From Chelonoidis abingdonii (taxonomy: Eukaryota > Chordata > Testudines > Testudinidae), in NCBI RefSeq assembly GCF_003597395.2, contig NC_133773.1, forward strand, positions 63,512,600 through 63,576,599: 64,000 bases of DNA. The letters run 5' to 3'. This document shows positions 35,843 to 48,615 of the stretch, piece after piece. Under the pieces are notes generated by a model, which was given only the letters and a program-made list of their open reading frames with translations, ran no database searches and was not told the DNA's origin. Each line of letters begins with the position of its first letter. Position 1 is the first letter of the stretch. The position numbers and the translations under genes are program-made.

Positions 35843-38496
35843 CCTCCTATAGGCTTCCATTTGTATACACCAGCAAAAAATTCTGGAAAATGATGCATTT
35901 AAATTGTGGGTACAATCAAGTACTCTGGCATCTAAATGCCCTGTGTTTCATCCACTAATAATTCTGCAGACAAAATTATTTCCACAAGCTGCAGGCACTG
36001 AAATGAAGGATGATGTTTTTAGAAAGTGGACTAATATTTTTTATTGCCAAGAGCATGGCATGTGGATGGATCTATTTAGAAAGCAGACTGGCTTGAGTTG
36101 GAATTCTGTGGTACTAGGAAGTAACTGGAGTCATTTATCATGTGCATATCCAGTGCTAGTTGAGGGAGGGAGACAAACTGAAAACGAAAAAACCAAGTAT
36201 GTTCTCCTGCCACCACCACCAAGATGGAAACAAAGTGTAAAAAGGCAGCCATTTACAAAAAATATAAATATGTATGAACTAAGGTTCCACATTTGTGTTA
36301 AATCTGAGCTATTACTTTGCTTCATGATTAGTGAGGGTCCATTATTAAGCAGCAACACCTGCAATGCAGGGTATTTAATGAGGATTAATGACCAGCACAT
36401 TATTCTTTTGCTTAATGCAGTTTCTGTTGCTATACATAAAGCATTTCTAGTGAATTAGTGAGTCATGAAACAAGTCATTCGCTTGGAACCTCTCTCAATA
36501 TTGCTTTCAGCTTATAAATGGACATGCTATCACTGCTGGAAATGGGATGGTTATTCTATCTGCATGGACCACCAAACAATGCTCAGTTCTGGTCACGTTT
36601 ATTAGCAGTAGTCCAGGATGGAATGCTGGCTTACCACAGCTTCTGCCTCACTGAGTTCTCTCTATCTGCTACCAGGTTGAGAGCATCAGAACCTTCCATG
36701 TTCACTTCTGTTCCCAAAACACTACTTGCAGTAATAGCATTTGCCATAATAGTAGCTATTACAGAAACAAAACTACTAAATTGCTATCCAGCAGCTAGAT
36801 AGGGATGCGCTTCTGTTCCTCCTCCTGATTTCCTCCTTTTATATATGAGTCTAAAATACAAGTTTGCTTTGCTTAGAAATAATTCTGATAGGCCAAGCAT
36901 AAGGAGTGGCGGAAAAAAAAGGACTGAACACTTCCAAGCACAAAAATAGTCATGGATATATTAGTCAGAAACCCAACTTGATTTAATAGGATTTGGTAAA
37001 CTGGTATAAGAAATTCTTTAGGACCATGTATTTCTCTTTTGCTTTCTTGCACAACCTGAACAAAATGTAAGAAAAACAGTATAGCTGGGCATTGAATTAA
37101 ATTCTTGACATTAGAGATATTGATGACAGTTAAGGACAACCTCATGAAAATGAATTTTTCTGGACTTTTCTGAACCTATTTCTAGGGCTCAGTGTTAGCA
37201 CAATTAAGGTGGTTACAATACTAAAAATTAAATTGAATGAAAAATACTACCAAACACACCTTCCAGCAATGCTTTTTTGGGGGTAGAGTAGCCAGAAATC
37301 CAGTATGCATTGTTCAGAACCTTTAGAGCTATTCCTAAGAAAGGCTTAGAACGACTTAGCTGTGTGTCATATCAGGTGTCTTAACCTAGATACAAGATAG
37401 CTCAGAAAAAAGATTATTGAATTAAAATTGAAGGAGGACAAGAAATGGAGACAAGATCTTTTAAGCTTTACAGAAGGGTCTTCAAAATCAAGTCATCCAT
37501 TCACATCCTCATCTTGTACATTTGGGTGCAAGTTGTACACTGTATTAAAATGTTATACTTCAATATTTATGTTAAGTTCCATTTACAGAATATAAAATCC
37601 ATGTCCACTGGAATTCTATAGCTAAATGCTTAAATCATAGCATGAGAAAGTTGGACATGAGAGTTTTCAGAATTTATTAAAAAGTCCTTCTGGTCCTCAG
37701 CAACCTCATTCAATGGACTCTAGTTTTGGGTCAGTATTAAAAATCACCTCAGTTACATATGGAAGTATTTATACTCTAATTTATAATCTCATTGCAGCAG
37801 ATCCACGCAAATACACAAGACATGAGCAAAGCAAAATCTGAACTCTTCCTGGTCAGAAGCTATTTGGAACAACATTTTAAGTTCAAATGGAAAATCTGTA
37901 GTGGATGCAAGCTTAAAAAGCTACACACTAAGATCTTTAACTTGTTATATTAAATGCCTAACAAGATGAACAAACTGGATTTGGGACATCCAATTTACCC
38001 TAGTGCTGTTCCACAGGCTTTGGATATGCAGAGATTTTATTTTTTTGGAAGATGTTGCAAAATATAACACAGCTATATATGTACATGGTGATGGAATGAA
38101 ATTTGTGCTATCATCAGTAGGTAAAGTTCTGGAGAGCAAAAAACCAGAACTAAACTTATGGATAAAATGACTAGCCAGACCATTGTACATCCACTTTGAA
38201 AATAATGGTCATTCGTGGTATCAGATGAGGCTGCTAGCAACCCATTGACAGGCTGCAAAATAACAGAAAATGTTCATGAAAGCTAAGATTCCTCTTTTTG
38301 AATATATAAATTAAACAATTTACTAAATTTCTCTATCTGGAGTACTCTCTTTTATGTTTCAGAAACGAGACCTCTGTGCAAAGTCAGAAAGCTTCCATTT
38401 GGATTTATTTTCTTGAGTCATACTTTCTCTCAGCCCACCTCCAGAACTATGTTTCTCATATAGCTCTCTTTCTAGGGGCCACTAGGGCTAATTCTT

Positions 38497-38536
<40 letters not shown>

Positions 38537-40702
38537 TAGGTTCTTTTGGATTCTGAAAAGTGCTTCAATTAGCCAAACTGCAATCAGCAGAAATGAACTG
38601 CTAACTCATTGTGCTAGATATGGGCTTGTTACAATGTCAGCTACCAAAGATGGACCAGATCAATGTAGTATCTTTTCAAGGTGTCTCAGTGTGTAAGTTA
38701 GCTCTCTTTTAAACTTCATAAGAGCCTGATGACCAGTTGCTAGCTTTGGAGCTCAGTCTCTGTTATATTTTGATTTTCTCATTGAGTCAAAAAAAACAAC
38801 CCCAAACTGCATTTTACAAACAAATAAGTGTGAAACTCAAATGTGGAGGGCCAGATTGTGAGTGAATGGGGAGTGAGTATATAAAAAGCCCCACCTCTAC
38901 CGTGTACACCCCATATAAGAGCCTGTTACAGTTGCAGTCCTTGCACTCACTTGCAATCTTGATGGCCCCCGTGGGGGCCTAGGACATGGAAGAGGTGTGT
39001 GTGCGGGGGGGTGTAATAGCCCCACTCCGTTACAGCATTGTGAATGGGCTGCACTATGACAGAATCTGTGCCTCCCTTTTTGGTTTCGCTTCTGTTTTTG
39101 GCAATATAGCGAGGCAGAAATGGACTAGAGGATTTAAAAAATAGTCAAGTGTTAATTTGTAACTGACCTGATAAGTCATGTAACATCCCATGTTATTTCA
39201 TTTGTCCAGGTCTGGAATGATAAAAGGAAGGAATCACTAATTTTAATGCCACAAAGACACTAATATATTAATTTAGTTTCCAGCAAGTTTTGGTGATTTA
39301 GGCTGGTTGATTTATGCCGATGAGGATCTGGCTATAATAAAAACCTCATGACCATGATCTTTGCCTGCAAGATCACCTTGAAAGGAATTGTGTAATACAT
39401 TCTGCCCAAGTACATATCTGAGAACTGCAAGCATTCTAGAATGAAATATTTCAGGGATCCATTAAGGCTACTATTTGTAGAGAACTTTTCTGAATTAAAT
39501 GAAACCTTTTGACTTTAGAGTCATTTAATTTTCTGTTTCAAGGGTTCCAACTTTTCTCCTTTGGTTGCACTGCTAAAAACTAAAGTAAAAGTCACGGTAT
39601 GAGCTACTACATCCAATTTATGTTCCAACTAGCCCCTTGCTATGAGCAGAATAAAGTATCTGAGAAAGCTATAAAACTTTAATAAACATGTTCTTACTAA
39701 ACAAAATGTGTGCCTGTATATATTAATTTTCATATGAAATCCAGAGACATAAGTGATAAGACAAATATGATATTAAATAAAAAGTTCTCATTTACAATAA
39801 ATGCCTAACCCATGCTCTAGGTATACAAGCAATACAATACATATCCCATAAATTCAGAGTAGCCTGATTAGTCAAAGTTCTCCATGCCAACCCAAATCAC
39901 ATATTCCGCTCAGCTCAAATTCTGCCCTGCTCTACTACTTCCTCAAATCCCTAGGGAAAACAGGCAAGCCTTGTAATTAATTCCAGAGTTGAGGGGTCTT
40001 TCCTCAAAGTGTTTTGCCACCAGTTTCTTCCCATCTAAGTTAGGAGGAGTTAGTTTGAGTACCTCAGCTCATCTCAGCTGCAGAAGGATCACATGTTGAG
40101 TTGTGTAAGTCATTAGGTCTTCACAGGTATTTTGAATTTCACCCAGAAGGCTATGCCTTCACTGGCAAGAAGTTGATTTACCATCACAAGACAACTAACA
40201 TGCACTACTTATCCTCTTGTAAAAGGATAGTGGAGACAAGGCACTGTAGTTTTACCATGAGGTAAACTGGGCAAGATCAGAAACAACCCATGATATGGTG
40301 CTGACTTTAGCTACCTCATAGTAACCAGCTTTATAGAGTTTAATGGTCTCTTCTAGCCTCAGATCATTGTCTCTGATCTCCTGTATTTCACAGGCCATTT
40401 GTTTTTACCCAGATACCCCTATATTAAGACAAAAAAAAAAAAAAGACTTCAATTAGGTTAAGGCATTTCAGTCTTCAAGAGACTAACTTGTGTGCCACAG
40501 GGGAAAACGAGTGTGCTTCCAATGCCTAAGGCTCCTGCAGTGGTAGGGAATTGATTATATTTGCCACATAATTCCAACTGGCAAATCAAGCCCTATGCTG
40601 CAGAGGAATGTGAAAAACCACAAAGATCTCTGGCAGTCTGACCTGGGGGAAGTTTCTTCCCAGCCCTGAATCTGATGATTAGTATGGCCCTAAGTACATG
40701 CA
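35843..40702. other. Long stretch without recognisable gene or transposon
   Basis: This 4.9-kb block is the largest repeat-poor part of the window. It contains short chance open frames, a GA microsatellite, an A-run at about 40431-40444 and a G-rich run near 39004. It could hold host regulatory DNA or non-coding exons that I cannot recognise. Confidence 0.5.
38502..38534. repeat. (GA)n microsatellite
   Basis: About sixteen uninterrupted GA units. Confidence 0.95.
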
Positions 40703-41309
40703 TGACTCACCACTGCGGCCTGCTGCTGGTCATATTGGGAATTAGCTTGCTTCCAGCCTCCAGAGCACCCTCTGCATGCCTGTGATCCACTGCTGCTTGT
40801 CCCCCATGTCCTTCCCTGGACTCCAGTGCCCTGCTATCTGGGGTGCTACCCCCTGGCTATACACTCCTCAGTCTCAGGGTCTCCCTTCCCCAGGGAACCC
40901 CCATTCCCACCTCACCTCAGTCATAGGCTCCACCAACTAGCCCCCACTCCCTGGGGCAGACTGCAGTATAAGCCACTCGTCACAGGCAAGGGGTTTTTGG
41001 ACCTGCTGCCTTTCCCTGCAAGCCAATACCTCTATGGGGCTTTGGACAAGGACCTGCAGCCTGGGGAGTTGCCAGCCCGGAGCTCCCCAGTCCCTCTAGT
41101 CTTTCCCCAGTCCTGCCTCACTCTAGACACCCTGAGCTTCCAAGCAGCCAGGCAGAGAGAGACTGTCTACTCCTGGTCCACTGCCCTCTCATGCCCCAAT
41201 CAGCCCAGCTGTGGCTACTTCCCCAATCAGCCCAGATTTCAGAGCTGCAGCCCTCTGCAGGGCCGTTTTCAAGCCCTTCAGGGCAGGAGCGGGTGAGCAC
41301 TCTGCTACA
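40703..41309 (-). mobile_element. LTR-like or unclassified GC-rich repeat
   Basis: A GC-rich block in AT-rich surroundings, reading on the minus strand from TGTAGCAGAGTGCTCACCCG to GGTGAGTCA, so it has TG...CA ends. It resembles a repeat I recall from turtle genomes. An internal CCAAT-type GCTGATTGGGG occurs twice. The 156-codon frame on the plus strand (40826-41296) is proline- and serine-rich and is a by-product of the base composition. I found no target duplication. Confidence 0.45.
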
Positions 41310-41849
41310 GTGAGCAAGATACACCATGCAGGTATCTAGAAATTCTTGGATTCTCTGTGCCTTAGACTACTGGTTCACTACAAGTGCTACTTCTCCATTT
41401 AGGATTTTATAGCTGGATTAATCATCTATTAACTCCTACCCCTAACCTTTGTCAGTGAAGACAAAGCCCTAGATTATGGAGGCCAGGTCTGATGTGATCT
41501 CTAAGGAGCAATGCTAATGAAGTGAACAGCCAGATTCTGAAGTGTTTTTCAAGGGTAGACACAGGTAGAGAACATTGCAGTAATGCAGTGAAGAAAAGAA
41601 TGGATCACTGTAGCAAGGTCCACATTATGCCAGTCCAGGGTACAATCTAGACCAGTGAGTGGCTGTGCCACCACCTGCCATGCAACCTGGGGTGCCCCAC
41701 AATGCTTTTCTGCTGTAGCTCCCAACCTGGGCTCTTCAAACAGCATGCAGTGTGTGTATAGCCAAAGCTGTGGTCCAGAAGTTAACTCCAGCAGCTTCTA
41801 AGTGAACACCAGCCACATACTGGCTTCTTGGTTACTATCTGCAGTATGG
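41310..41849. other. No recognisable gene or repeat
   Basis: Nothing identified. Confidence 0.4.
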
Positions 41850-42642
41850 CCCCCACACACCTCCAGGCCCAGATTTCCCCCCCCCCCCCCAAATGTGTGT
41901 TCTGCACTCCAGCCCTCTCCTGGACAGTCCAGTTATATTAGGTCCATTGCCCCTTTAAGGGGATCAAAATACAGTTTGCTGCCTTACATGGAATTACCCA
42001 AACAACTTACATCACTGGATTAGTTTTAAGCAGGTTTATTTACAAAGAGATCCATATTAAGGGAGTACAAGTAATGAAGGATAAAGAAAACAAAAAACAT
42101 TCACTAAACTTGAACTGGATTTGGTTCAAGGTAAAGTCCCTTACCACATGTTTTCAGTACATTGCTACCAAACTCAGGCGAAGATCTGCTCCCAAGGTCC
42201 AATGGCTGTTTTTGTCCTAGGTGATGAGAAAGATGGGTAGTGAAATATCTTGCTGGTTTTGCCCCTCATTTTTATATTTCAGTCACTCTCTGAAATGCAT
42301 TTTCATGAGGGACCTCTACATAAAGTTTTCCAGTTGAAAGCAAGGATCTATTTGTTCCTGCCCCCTGCTCTTCCTTGCCAAAGAATGGTCTTGATAGCTG
42401 ATGGACCATCAACTTTGATGACACCTGGCTGGGGCATCAACTTGTCCTTTGCCTTTGAGAAACAGGTTTACCTACTCCCCAGACTTGTCTTAAAAACACA
42501 CTTCAGTCATGATTTCAGCTTATGTTCATGACTTGACATATAATTAATGATATTACTGATCATCAAGTTATTGGTTTTAGAATGATATCTTACTAAGCAT
42601 ATTTTGCACACAGACTACTACAATAAAGCGTAGGGTATGACA
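41850..42642 (-). mobile_element. Solo LTR-like element
   Basis: On the minus strand it starts TGTCATACCCTACGC, contains a TATAAAAA promoter box at about 42273-42280 and, downstream, an AAATAAACC poly-A-type signal at about 42032-42040, the order expected of U3-R-U5. A run of 13 C lies near its other end (41877-41890). The left boundary and the target duplication are unresolved. No coding region is attached. Confidence 0.6.
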
Positions 42643-42999
42643 CATCCAATAGGAAAAGTCACAATCTTCTTTCTACACACTGATGATATGGAGTCACTGC
42701 TGATACCTCAATATATAGGAGCTGCTAGGATGTATCCAGGCTGTGAACTTACTTAGCTAAAGTGAACTCGATCCTTCAACTGAAAGAGCAGGGATACAAT
42801 CCCTGCTTTTCCCCCAACCTACCATAGTTGCCTCAGACTTAGATTCAGACTCATCTCTAGCCTGCTAGATCACAGTTTAGTCCCTGTTTTAATTAGACTG
42901 AAAAAGCAATTCAATGGCAGACCCACACAAAACAGAGACAACGCCATGTATCATTCACACTGGGGATGCTGGAGATACCACAGGCAATTAGTAATTTTT

Positions 43000-44098
43000 A
43001 ACTTGAATAGTGGTAGCACAAGATGGCCCCGATGAATGGATTATAAGGTGGACAGAAAGCTGGTTAAATTGTCAGGCTCAATGGGTAATGATCAATGGCT
43101 GGACGTCTAGTTGGCAGCTGGTATCAAGTGGAGTGCCCAGGTGTCAGTCCTGGGGCTGGTTTTGTTCAGCAATTTCATCAATGATCTGGATGATGGGATG
43201 GACTGCACCCTCAGCAAGTTTGTAGATGACACTAAGATGAGGGGAGAGGTAGATATGCTGGAGGGTAGGGATAGGGTCCAGAGTGACCTGGACAAATTGG
43301 AGGATTGGGCCAAAAGAAATCTGATGAGGTTCAACAAGGGCAAGTGCAGAGTCCTGCACTTAGGACGAAAGACTCCCATGTACTGCTACAGGCTGGGGAC
43401 CGACTGGCTAAGCGGCAGTTCCGCAGAAAAGGATCTGGGGATTACAGTGGATGAGAAGCTGGATATGAGTCCCTTGTTGCCAAGAGGACTAATGGCATAT
43501 TGAGCTACATTATTAGGAGCACTGCCAGCAGATCCACAGAAGTAATTATTCCTCTCTATTCGGCACTGGTGAGGCCACATCTGGAGTACTGCATCCAGTT
43601 TTGGACTCCCCCCCTCCACTAGAGAAGGGATGTGGACAAATTGGAGAGAGTCCAGCGGAGGGCAACAAAAATGATTAGGGGCTGGGACACATGACTTACG
43701 AGGAGAGGCTGAGGGAACTGGGATTATTTAGTCTGCAGAAGAGAAGAGTGAGGGGGGATTTGATAGCAGCCTTCAGCTACCAGAAGGGGGGGTTCCAAAG
43801 AAGATGGAGCTAGACTGTTCTCAGTGGTGGCAGATGACAGAACAAGGAGCAATGGTCTCAAGTTACAGTGGGGGAAGTCCAGGTTGGATATTAGAAAAAC
43901 TATTTCCTAAGATGAAGCACTGGAATGGGTTACCTAGGGAGGTGGTGGAATCTTCATCCTTAGATGTTTTTAAGGACTGGCTTGACAAAGCCCTGGCTGG
44001 CATGATTTAGTTGGAGTTGGTTCTGCTTTGAGCAGGGGGTTGGACTAGATGACCTCTTGAGGTCTCTTCCAACCCTAACCTTGCATGATTCTACTGAT
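43000..44098 (+). mobile_element. CR1 LINE 3' end
   Basis: The last third of CR1 ORF2 and its 3' end. Coding fragments are DEWIIRWTESWLN (43028), SVLGLVLFSNFINDLDDGMD (43143-43203), CTLSKFVDDTKMRGEVDM (the catalytic FADD is FVDD here), DLDKLEDWAKRNLMRFNKGK, and HLGRKTP; the C-terminal thumb follows in broken frames near 43560-43990. It ends GACTAGATGACCTCTTGAGG followed by ATGATTCTACTGA. It is 5'-truncated, as is normal for CR1 insertions. Confidence 0.93.
43111..43503 (+). pseudogene. CR1 reverse-transcriptase fragment
   Basis: A 130-codon open piece of the CR1 palm and thumb. SVLGLVLFSNFINDLDDGMD is followed by CTLSKFVDDTKMRGEV, where the first catalytic aspartate of the DD pair is kept in VDDT. 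The frame ends at a TGA near 43501 and homology continues in another frame, so it is dead. Confidence 0.9.
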
Positions 44099-45135
44099 TG
44101 AAGCCTCTGGGTGCTAGAAGCCATAATACATAGGAAGATATGGTTCTAGCATCAAAGAAGGTTCACCAACACTCCTTGAACCAGAGGATATGGCACAAGG
44201 AACCCCTTGGTATGCCCCAAACATCACATCAGTTCCTCTTCAGTTAATATGTAATAGTATTTTATAGAGTTAACACTCAGTAAATATATTTCCTAACCAT
44301 CAAATGTAAATTTGACCTACAATAAATATTGTGATCTAAATGATCCAGCCACTGTTCCTTTAAGGACATCATCCAGCTAGTCTCTGAGCATTCCATCACA
44401 GCTGCTACAGTCAGTAGTACATTAGCTGTTAGAATGCATGGAGCAGTTTGTACTGGCAAAGCTCTGATGTTAGCCTTGGACCTATTCCACTCTGCGTGTG
44501 CTCTGTACATAGCAGTACAGCTACATCCACTTAGAGTATGAAATGTAAAGTGATTCCCCAAATCACTAAGATATGCGATTTCAGTCTTAACACTTAAAGT
44601 TCTGAAAGAAAGATTCAAAGCTAACAGAGCCTGACTTTCAGGACGCCAAGCATTCCTTATCGTCTTTTTTAAACCTATGACAAAAATGTTATTCTGACAT
44701 GAGGCAAGGATAGGAGGACTGTAAAAGGTTAATCAAAGATGAGGCTTCCTGTTTTATCCTCAAAACCACACACTGTAGGAATTTTCATTACCAGCATTAA
44801 CAAAACCAAAGAACCTATCTGTTGAAAGCATCCCTTTCAATTCTAGTAAATAATTCTCCATTTCTTCAGCTTGTTTACTTTGTACATTGGACGGTACTTT
44901 GCTTACTCACTTTCACTATTTTTCAGTGAGAAAAGAGATAGGCAATTACGATTGCAAAACTACAGCATTGGTAGTTTTGCCCTGGAGCAGGTGTAGTTTG
45001 AGCTTTATTTCTAATTCATTAAAAAAAATATTAGTGTTCAATATCAAAAGGACTATACACCTTTAAGCACATTGGAAAGACACCGTACTGCTTAAACTAT
45101 TATTTCCATCTGCTCATTCTGATTCCAAATATAAT
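44099..45135. other. No recognisable gene or repeat
   Basis: Nothing identified. Confidence 0.4.
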
Positions 45136-45212
45136 GGGCCAAATGCTCAGCTGGTGTAAAATCAAAATTCTCCTAAGCTATGCTGATTTGTATTAGCTGA
45201 AGGTCTGGCCTG
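45136..45212. repeat. Ancient foldback-like relic
   Basis: GGGCCAAATGCTCAGCTGGTG and TTAGCTGAAGGTCTGGCC form imperfect inverted ends about 75 bp apart. This resembles the palindromic GGCCAAATTCTG-type repeats of amniotes. Confidence 0.4.
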
Positions 45213-46221
45213 GTGTCTTTACCTGTCTAAGTACTTATATCACTCATCTCACACTAGTCTGTAGCCAGGAGCTGTTCAGAAGAGCACAGTAAGGGCCCTG
45301 ATGAAATTAATGCAAATGACAGTAACACACTGTTACTAGCTTTCTTTTCAACATTAGAAAGTCTCCTTTCACGGTATCTATTCAATGGCATGGTTTAAAA
45401 TTTACCTGACAGTTAATCTATGTGAGTGGAAATGGATGAACAGAAATAGAGCAAAACAGAAACTGAAAAAAGGTGCCTTTTGGTAAGAAGTACTTCGGTA
45501 CATATATCCAGGTTAAATTCAATTTACACAAGTCGTATGAAAACCTGATTCAATTTTCACATTACAGATTTCATGGGAAATCTGTATTTTGCTACTTTGT
45601 TTTTTGGCAATACATTGGGAAAGAAGTCTGCTACCTGTGGGTATGGCAAAGTCCAAATAGCAAAGTTGATTCAGTTCAGAAAACAGAAAAGTTATCCAGC
45701 TGATACTGCAACCAAACACATATCCCACAAATGTGGGCAAAGTTCTGACTAACTGTTAATGTTTTCAGGGCACTCATATCCCTATTCCTGCATGCAAATC
45801 AGCCTTGCAAAATCCTATTCACCCACTCACGTGGGAGTGAGTACAATTGTTGAATAAGGTATCAGGTTTTTCCCATCATGGTAGAGGAGGAACAGAACCC
45901 ATCAATTTTAAGACAGAAATTACCCCAAATAAGAGATTTGAGCTAATGATCAAAGAAAGTATACGGAAAAAATATATTACAGATACGAACATTCATTCAG
46001 TCTTCCTAAGCGAACTCATTATTTTGTATAAACTAAACCAGTTATATTACTTTAACTCCTTTGTCAACCTCTTACTTGTGTTCCTTCCAGTAGTCTGTGG
46101 GCAAATGGTATTAATTCCTGTCATGACTATACAACTTGAAAAGTTAGAAACATGATGTCAGCTGGTGAGTTACAGTTCTGTACAGGTGACTGAAAATATC
46201 TTTGATATAGACTTTCACTAT

Positions 46222-46324
46222 GTAACGCTGACAGACCCCAGTCGTTGGCAAGCGGGATTGAACCTGGGATCTCTGAAGCTTAGTACACGAGCCTCTATTG
46301 CCACTAGATGGGACAGACCACCAC
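46222..46324 (-). repeat. tRNA-derived SINE relic
   Basis: The minus strand carries CCAGGTTCAATCCC, a good match to the pol III B box GGTTCRANNCC, with a tRNA-like spacing to GGTCTGTCCCATCTAG and AGTGGCAATAGAGGCTC upstream. There is no intact tRNA fold, so it is a SINE and not a tRNA gene. Confidence 0.65.
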
Positions 46325-47559
46325 ACCCAGGAGACTTGTGGGTTACAACTAGAATAGCGAAAACTGATTTACCACACACATTTTAAAACAAATTTTAAAT
46401 GTTATTTTGGATTACATCTGTGTAAGTGGAGAAGGACATTGAAAATGAGACTGTTCTTTTGTACAATGTGAGAACTCCACAACATGAAGAAAGCGAAGCA
46501 AAACTTATCAGTGACATCTACTTCCTGAGCAAAAGCAGGAAACAAAACATCCCCAGAGAGCTCACCATCTAGAATGCAGACCATTATCTATAACTACCAG
46601 TATACAGAACAGCTCTACAGACAGTCTTTGGGGCGGGGGGGAAGGACAACTCCTGAACCTCTCACACTCCAGAAGGAACTGTCTCAGACAAGGAATCACC
46701 ACATACTCCCACAGACTAGAAGTGGGGGTTAGGAATATCAAGACACCTACCTGGAGATCACACAAGAAATCCAAAACCACTATAAAAGAGTCTGATGACA
46801 GCCATCCAACAAATAGTGGAACTACAACAACTCCACAACCCAGACATCCCCCTATAAGAAAAGCCATGGTATCAATGATAGAGAAATTCCATTCTGAAAA
46901 CCCTTATTCCATTTTGAATAAGCAAGTGTCACTCCATTACTTGAGACGGGACAGGTCATGTACCACCAGAAAGTTGCGTGAAAAAGTAGCAAATAACAGT
47001 AAGTCATCAGATCATAACACTGAGTGGAAAACACAAGAGTTAATCAAAATGTTGGCATGCATCCAAAGGTTCTGACTACAAGGTTATACATAGAGAAAAA
47101 GAGTCAGATGGGGAAAAAGAGGGAGATTGCTGGTTTAGCTTGAGAAAGAGAGAGGAAACCTGTGGGTCTGGTGTGTAAGAACAAGAAGATAGATTAAGAG
47201 ATTTTGTAAGAGAGAAATACAGTAAGTGGCTGAGGGATTAAGTGCTCAAGAGAGGAGACAGAGGGAGGCTTGAGAGGAGGTTTAAAAACTGTTAGAGCTG
47301 TTGTCATCATTCTCCCCCAATGACCTGTTGAAGATTGACCATCAGAAATGGGATGTTGCCAACTCAGCTTCTCTTCTAATGGTATGTAACCATGATTCAG
47401 GGTACTCCTAGTTTACTGCAATAGGGATTATATTAAAAGCTGTTATATGTTCACAGACCTGTTTGGGTCAATCACTTATTGGACAGATATCATGTCCTCA
47501 GGAATTCCTGAGGCTACCCTAGTATAGTAAACCTTTGGTAACATCAGGACTCACCACAT
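46325..47559. other. Unassigned; possibly upstream part of the Penelope-like element
   Basis: The 46400-46860 block has scattered coding-like words (for example SDIYFLSKSRKQNIPRELT) that could belong to the same retroelement as 47560-48672, but I cannot confirm it. 47080-47300 is purine-rich (GAGAAAGAGAGAGG). No host gene seen. Confidence 0.35.
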
Positions 47560-47589
47560 GGACACTACAACACCCCTGCATCAGCTAAA

Positions 47590-48175
47590 ATAACCCATAA
47601 CTGGAACTGAATTATCTGTACTCTCCAAGGGACTGAACTTCTACCCCACCACAGAACCTGATACCGTACCAATATGTAGAGAACTTGAATTCTTTCCTCA
47701 TTTCCACCTCAAAGAACTTTTTGACAATACCACAACATCCCAGTGATAAGAAAAAAAGAGAATCATCTGACTGTACACCCCACAGTGGAAGAAACTACAC
47801 ACTATATCCACCACAATCTCTCCAATTCTAAGAGGACAGTCCCTGAAATACAGCCACCAGACAGTGATCAAACCAGGAGACAAAGGGGGCACTATTGTTG
47901 TTCTCAACCATAATGACCATGTTAACACCCCCTACTATAAAGAACTTAAAGAGGAACCTACACCTCAATTCATCCAGGAATTTAAGGATACCATCAAATC
48001 ATTCCCCAAACAAGTTCAAAATAACTCTACAACCTGTTCCTCCCAGGGGCATTCTACATGCTTCACGACACACAAAGGAACCTTGGCAGATCCATCATAT
48101 CTGTTCATGGAACTTTTACTGAAGGAATATCAGGACTCAGAAGCTATCCTCAACATGAGGCATTTACTACACTGA
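47590..48175 (+). pseudogene. Penelope-like reverse-transcriptase N-terminal fragment
   Basis: Family words in order are LSKGLNFYPTT near 47620-47660, LKELFDNTT near 47705-47735, SPILRGQSLKYSHQ near 47820-47855 and IKPGDKGGTIVVLNHND at 47867-47920, the last being the hallmark KPADKGGAIVV-type motif before the palm. YYKELKEEPTPQF follows at 47935. Beyond 48060 the frame loses similarity and the catalytic DD region is absent. Two adjacent stops occur near 47745. Confidence 0.8.
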
Positions 48176-48575
48176 TGAGGTACACCACAACATCACTACA
48201 CTTTTGAATGAACTTGCAAAGTAAAGTGAGACCAAAAACCACGTCATCGGGGGTAAACACTTTTAATGAAAGAGTCAGTCTGACCTCTCAGTCCTCATCT
48301 TTAAAGCAAGCCTGCATAAAGCCTTCAAAAGACAAGCCTGGGAGCTTAAATTCATAACTGTGCTAGACACTAAAAATCATGGTCCTAATAGACACACTGG
48401 ATTTATGGCTTATGATGTATAGCCCACCAGCCCTCTCTTTTTGTCATATGATTTCAGAGGTGTTAACTGGCCACATCACCTTGAATGGTCTTTTACAATG
48501 TGTTAACTACTTATGCTAAAACAAGTCTATTCCACCTTGTATTTAGCTGTGACATACCAAGTACCTTTTCCACAC

Positions 48576-48615
48576 CTGAAGACCTCTGTGTAGTTTGAAA
48601 GCTTGTCTTTCACCA
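48576..48615 (+). ncRNA. Hammerhead-like ribozyme relic in the Penelope-like 3' region
   Basis: CTGAAGA (48576-48582) fits the CUGANGA core and GAAA (48597-48600) fits the second core box, with 14 nt between them where stem II belongs. The next bases, GCTTGTC, allow at most a one- or two-pair stem III before the UH cleavage position. Stem II pairs poorly (CCTCTG against GTAGTTT), so activity is unlikely now. The core boxes and their spacing are seen; the ribozyme reading is inference. Confidence 0.4.

Noticed and set aside
40826..41296. 156-codon open frame, proline/serine-rich
   Set aside because: It lies in a GC-rich LTR-like repeat; composition explains its length and no domain is visible.
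45847..46155. 102-codon plus-strand frame with a hydrophobic C-terminal half
   Set aside because: A possible membrane-like segment, but AT-rich chance frames commonly give this and no family resemblance was seen.
46222..46324. tRNA gene candidate (B box present)
   Set aside because: No complete cloverleaf or anticodon arm; it fits a decayed SINE.
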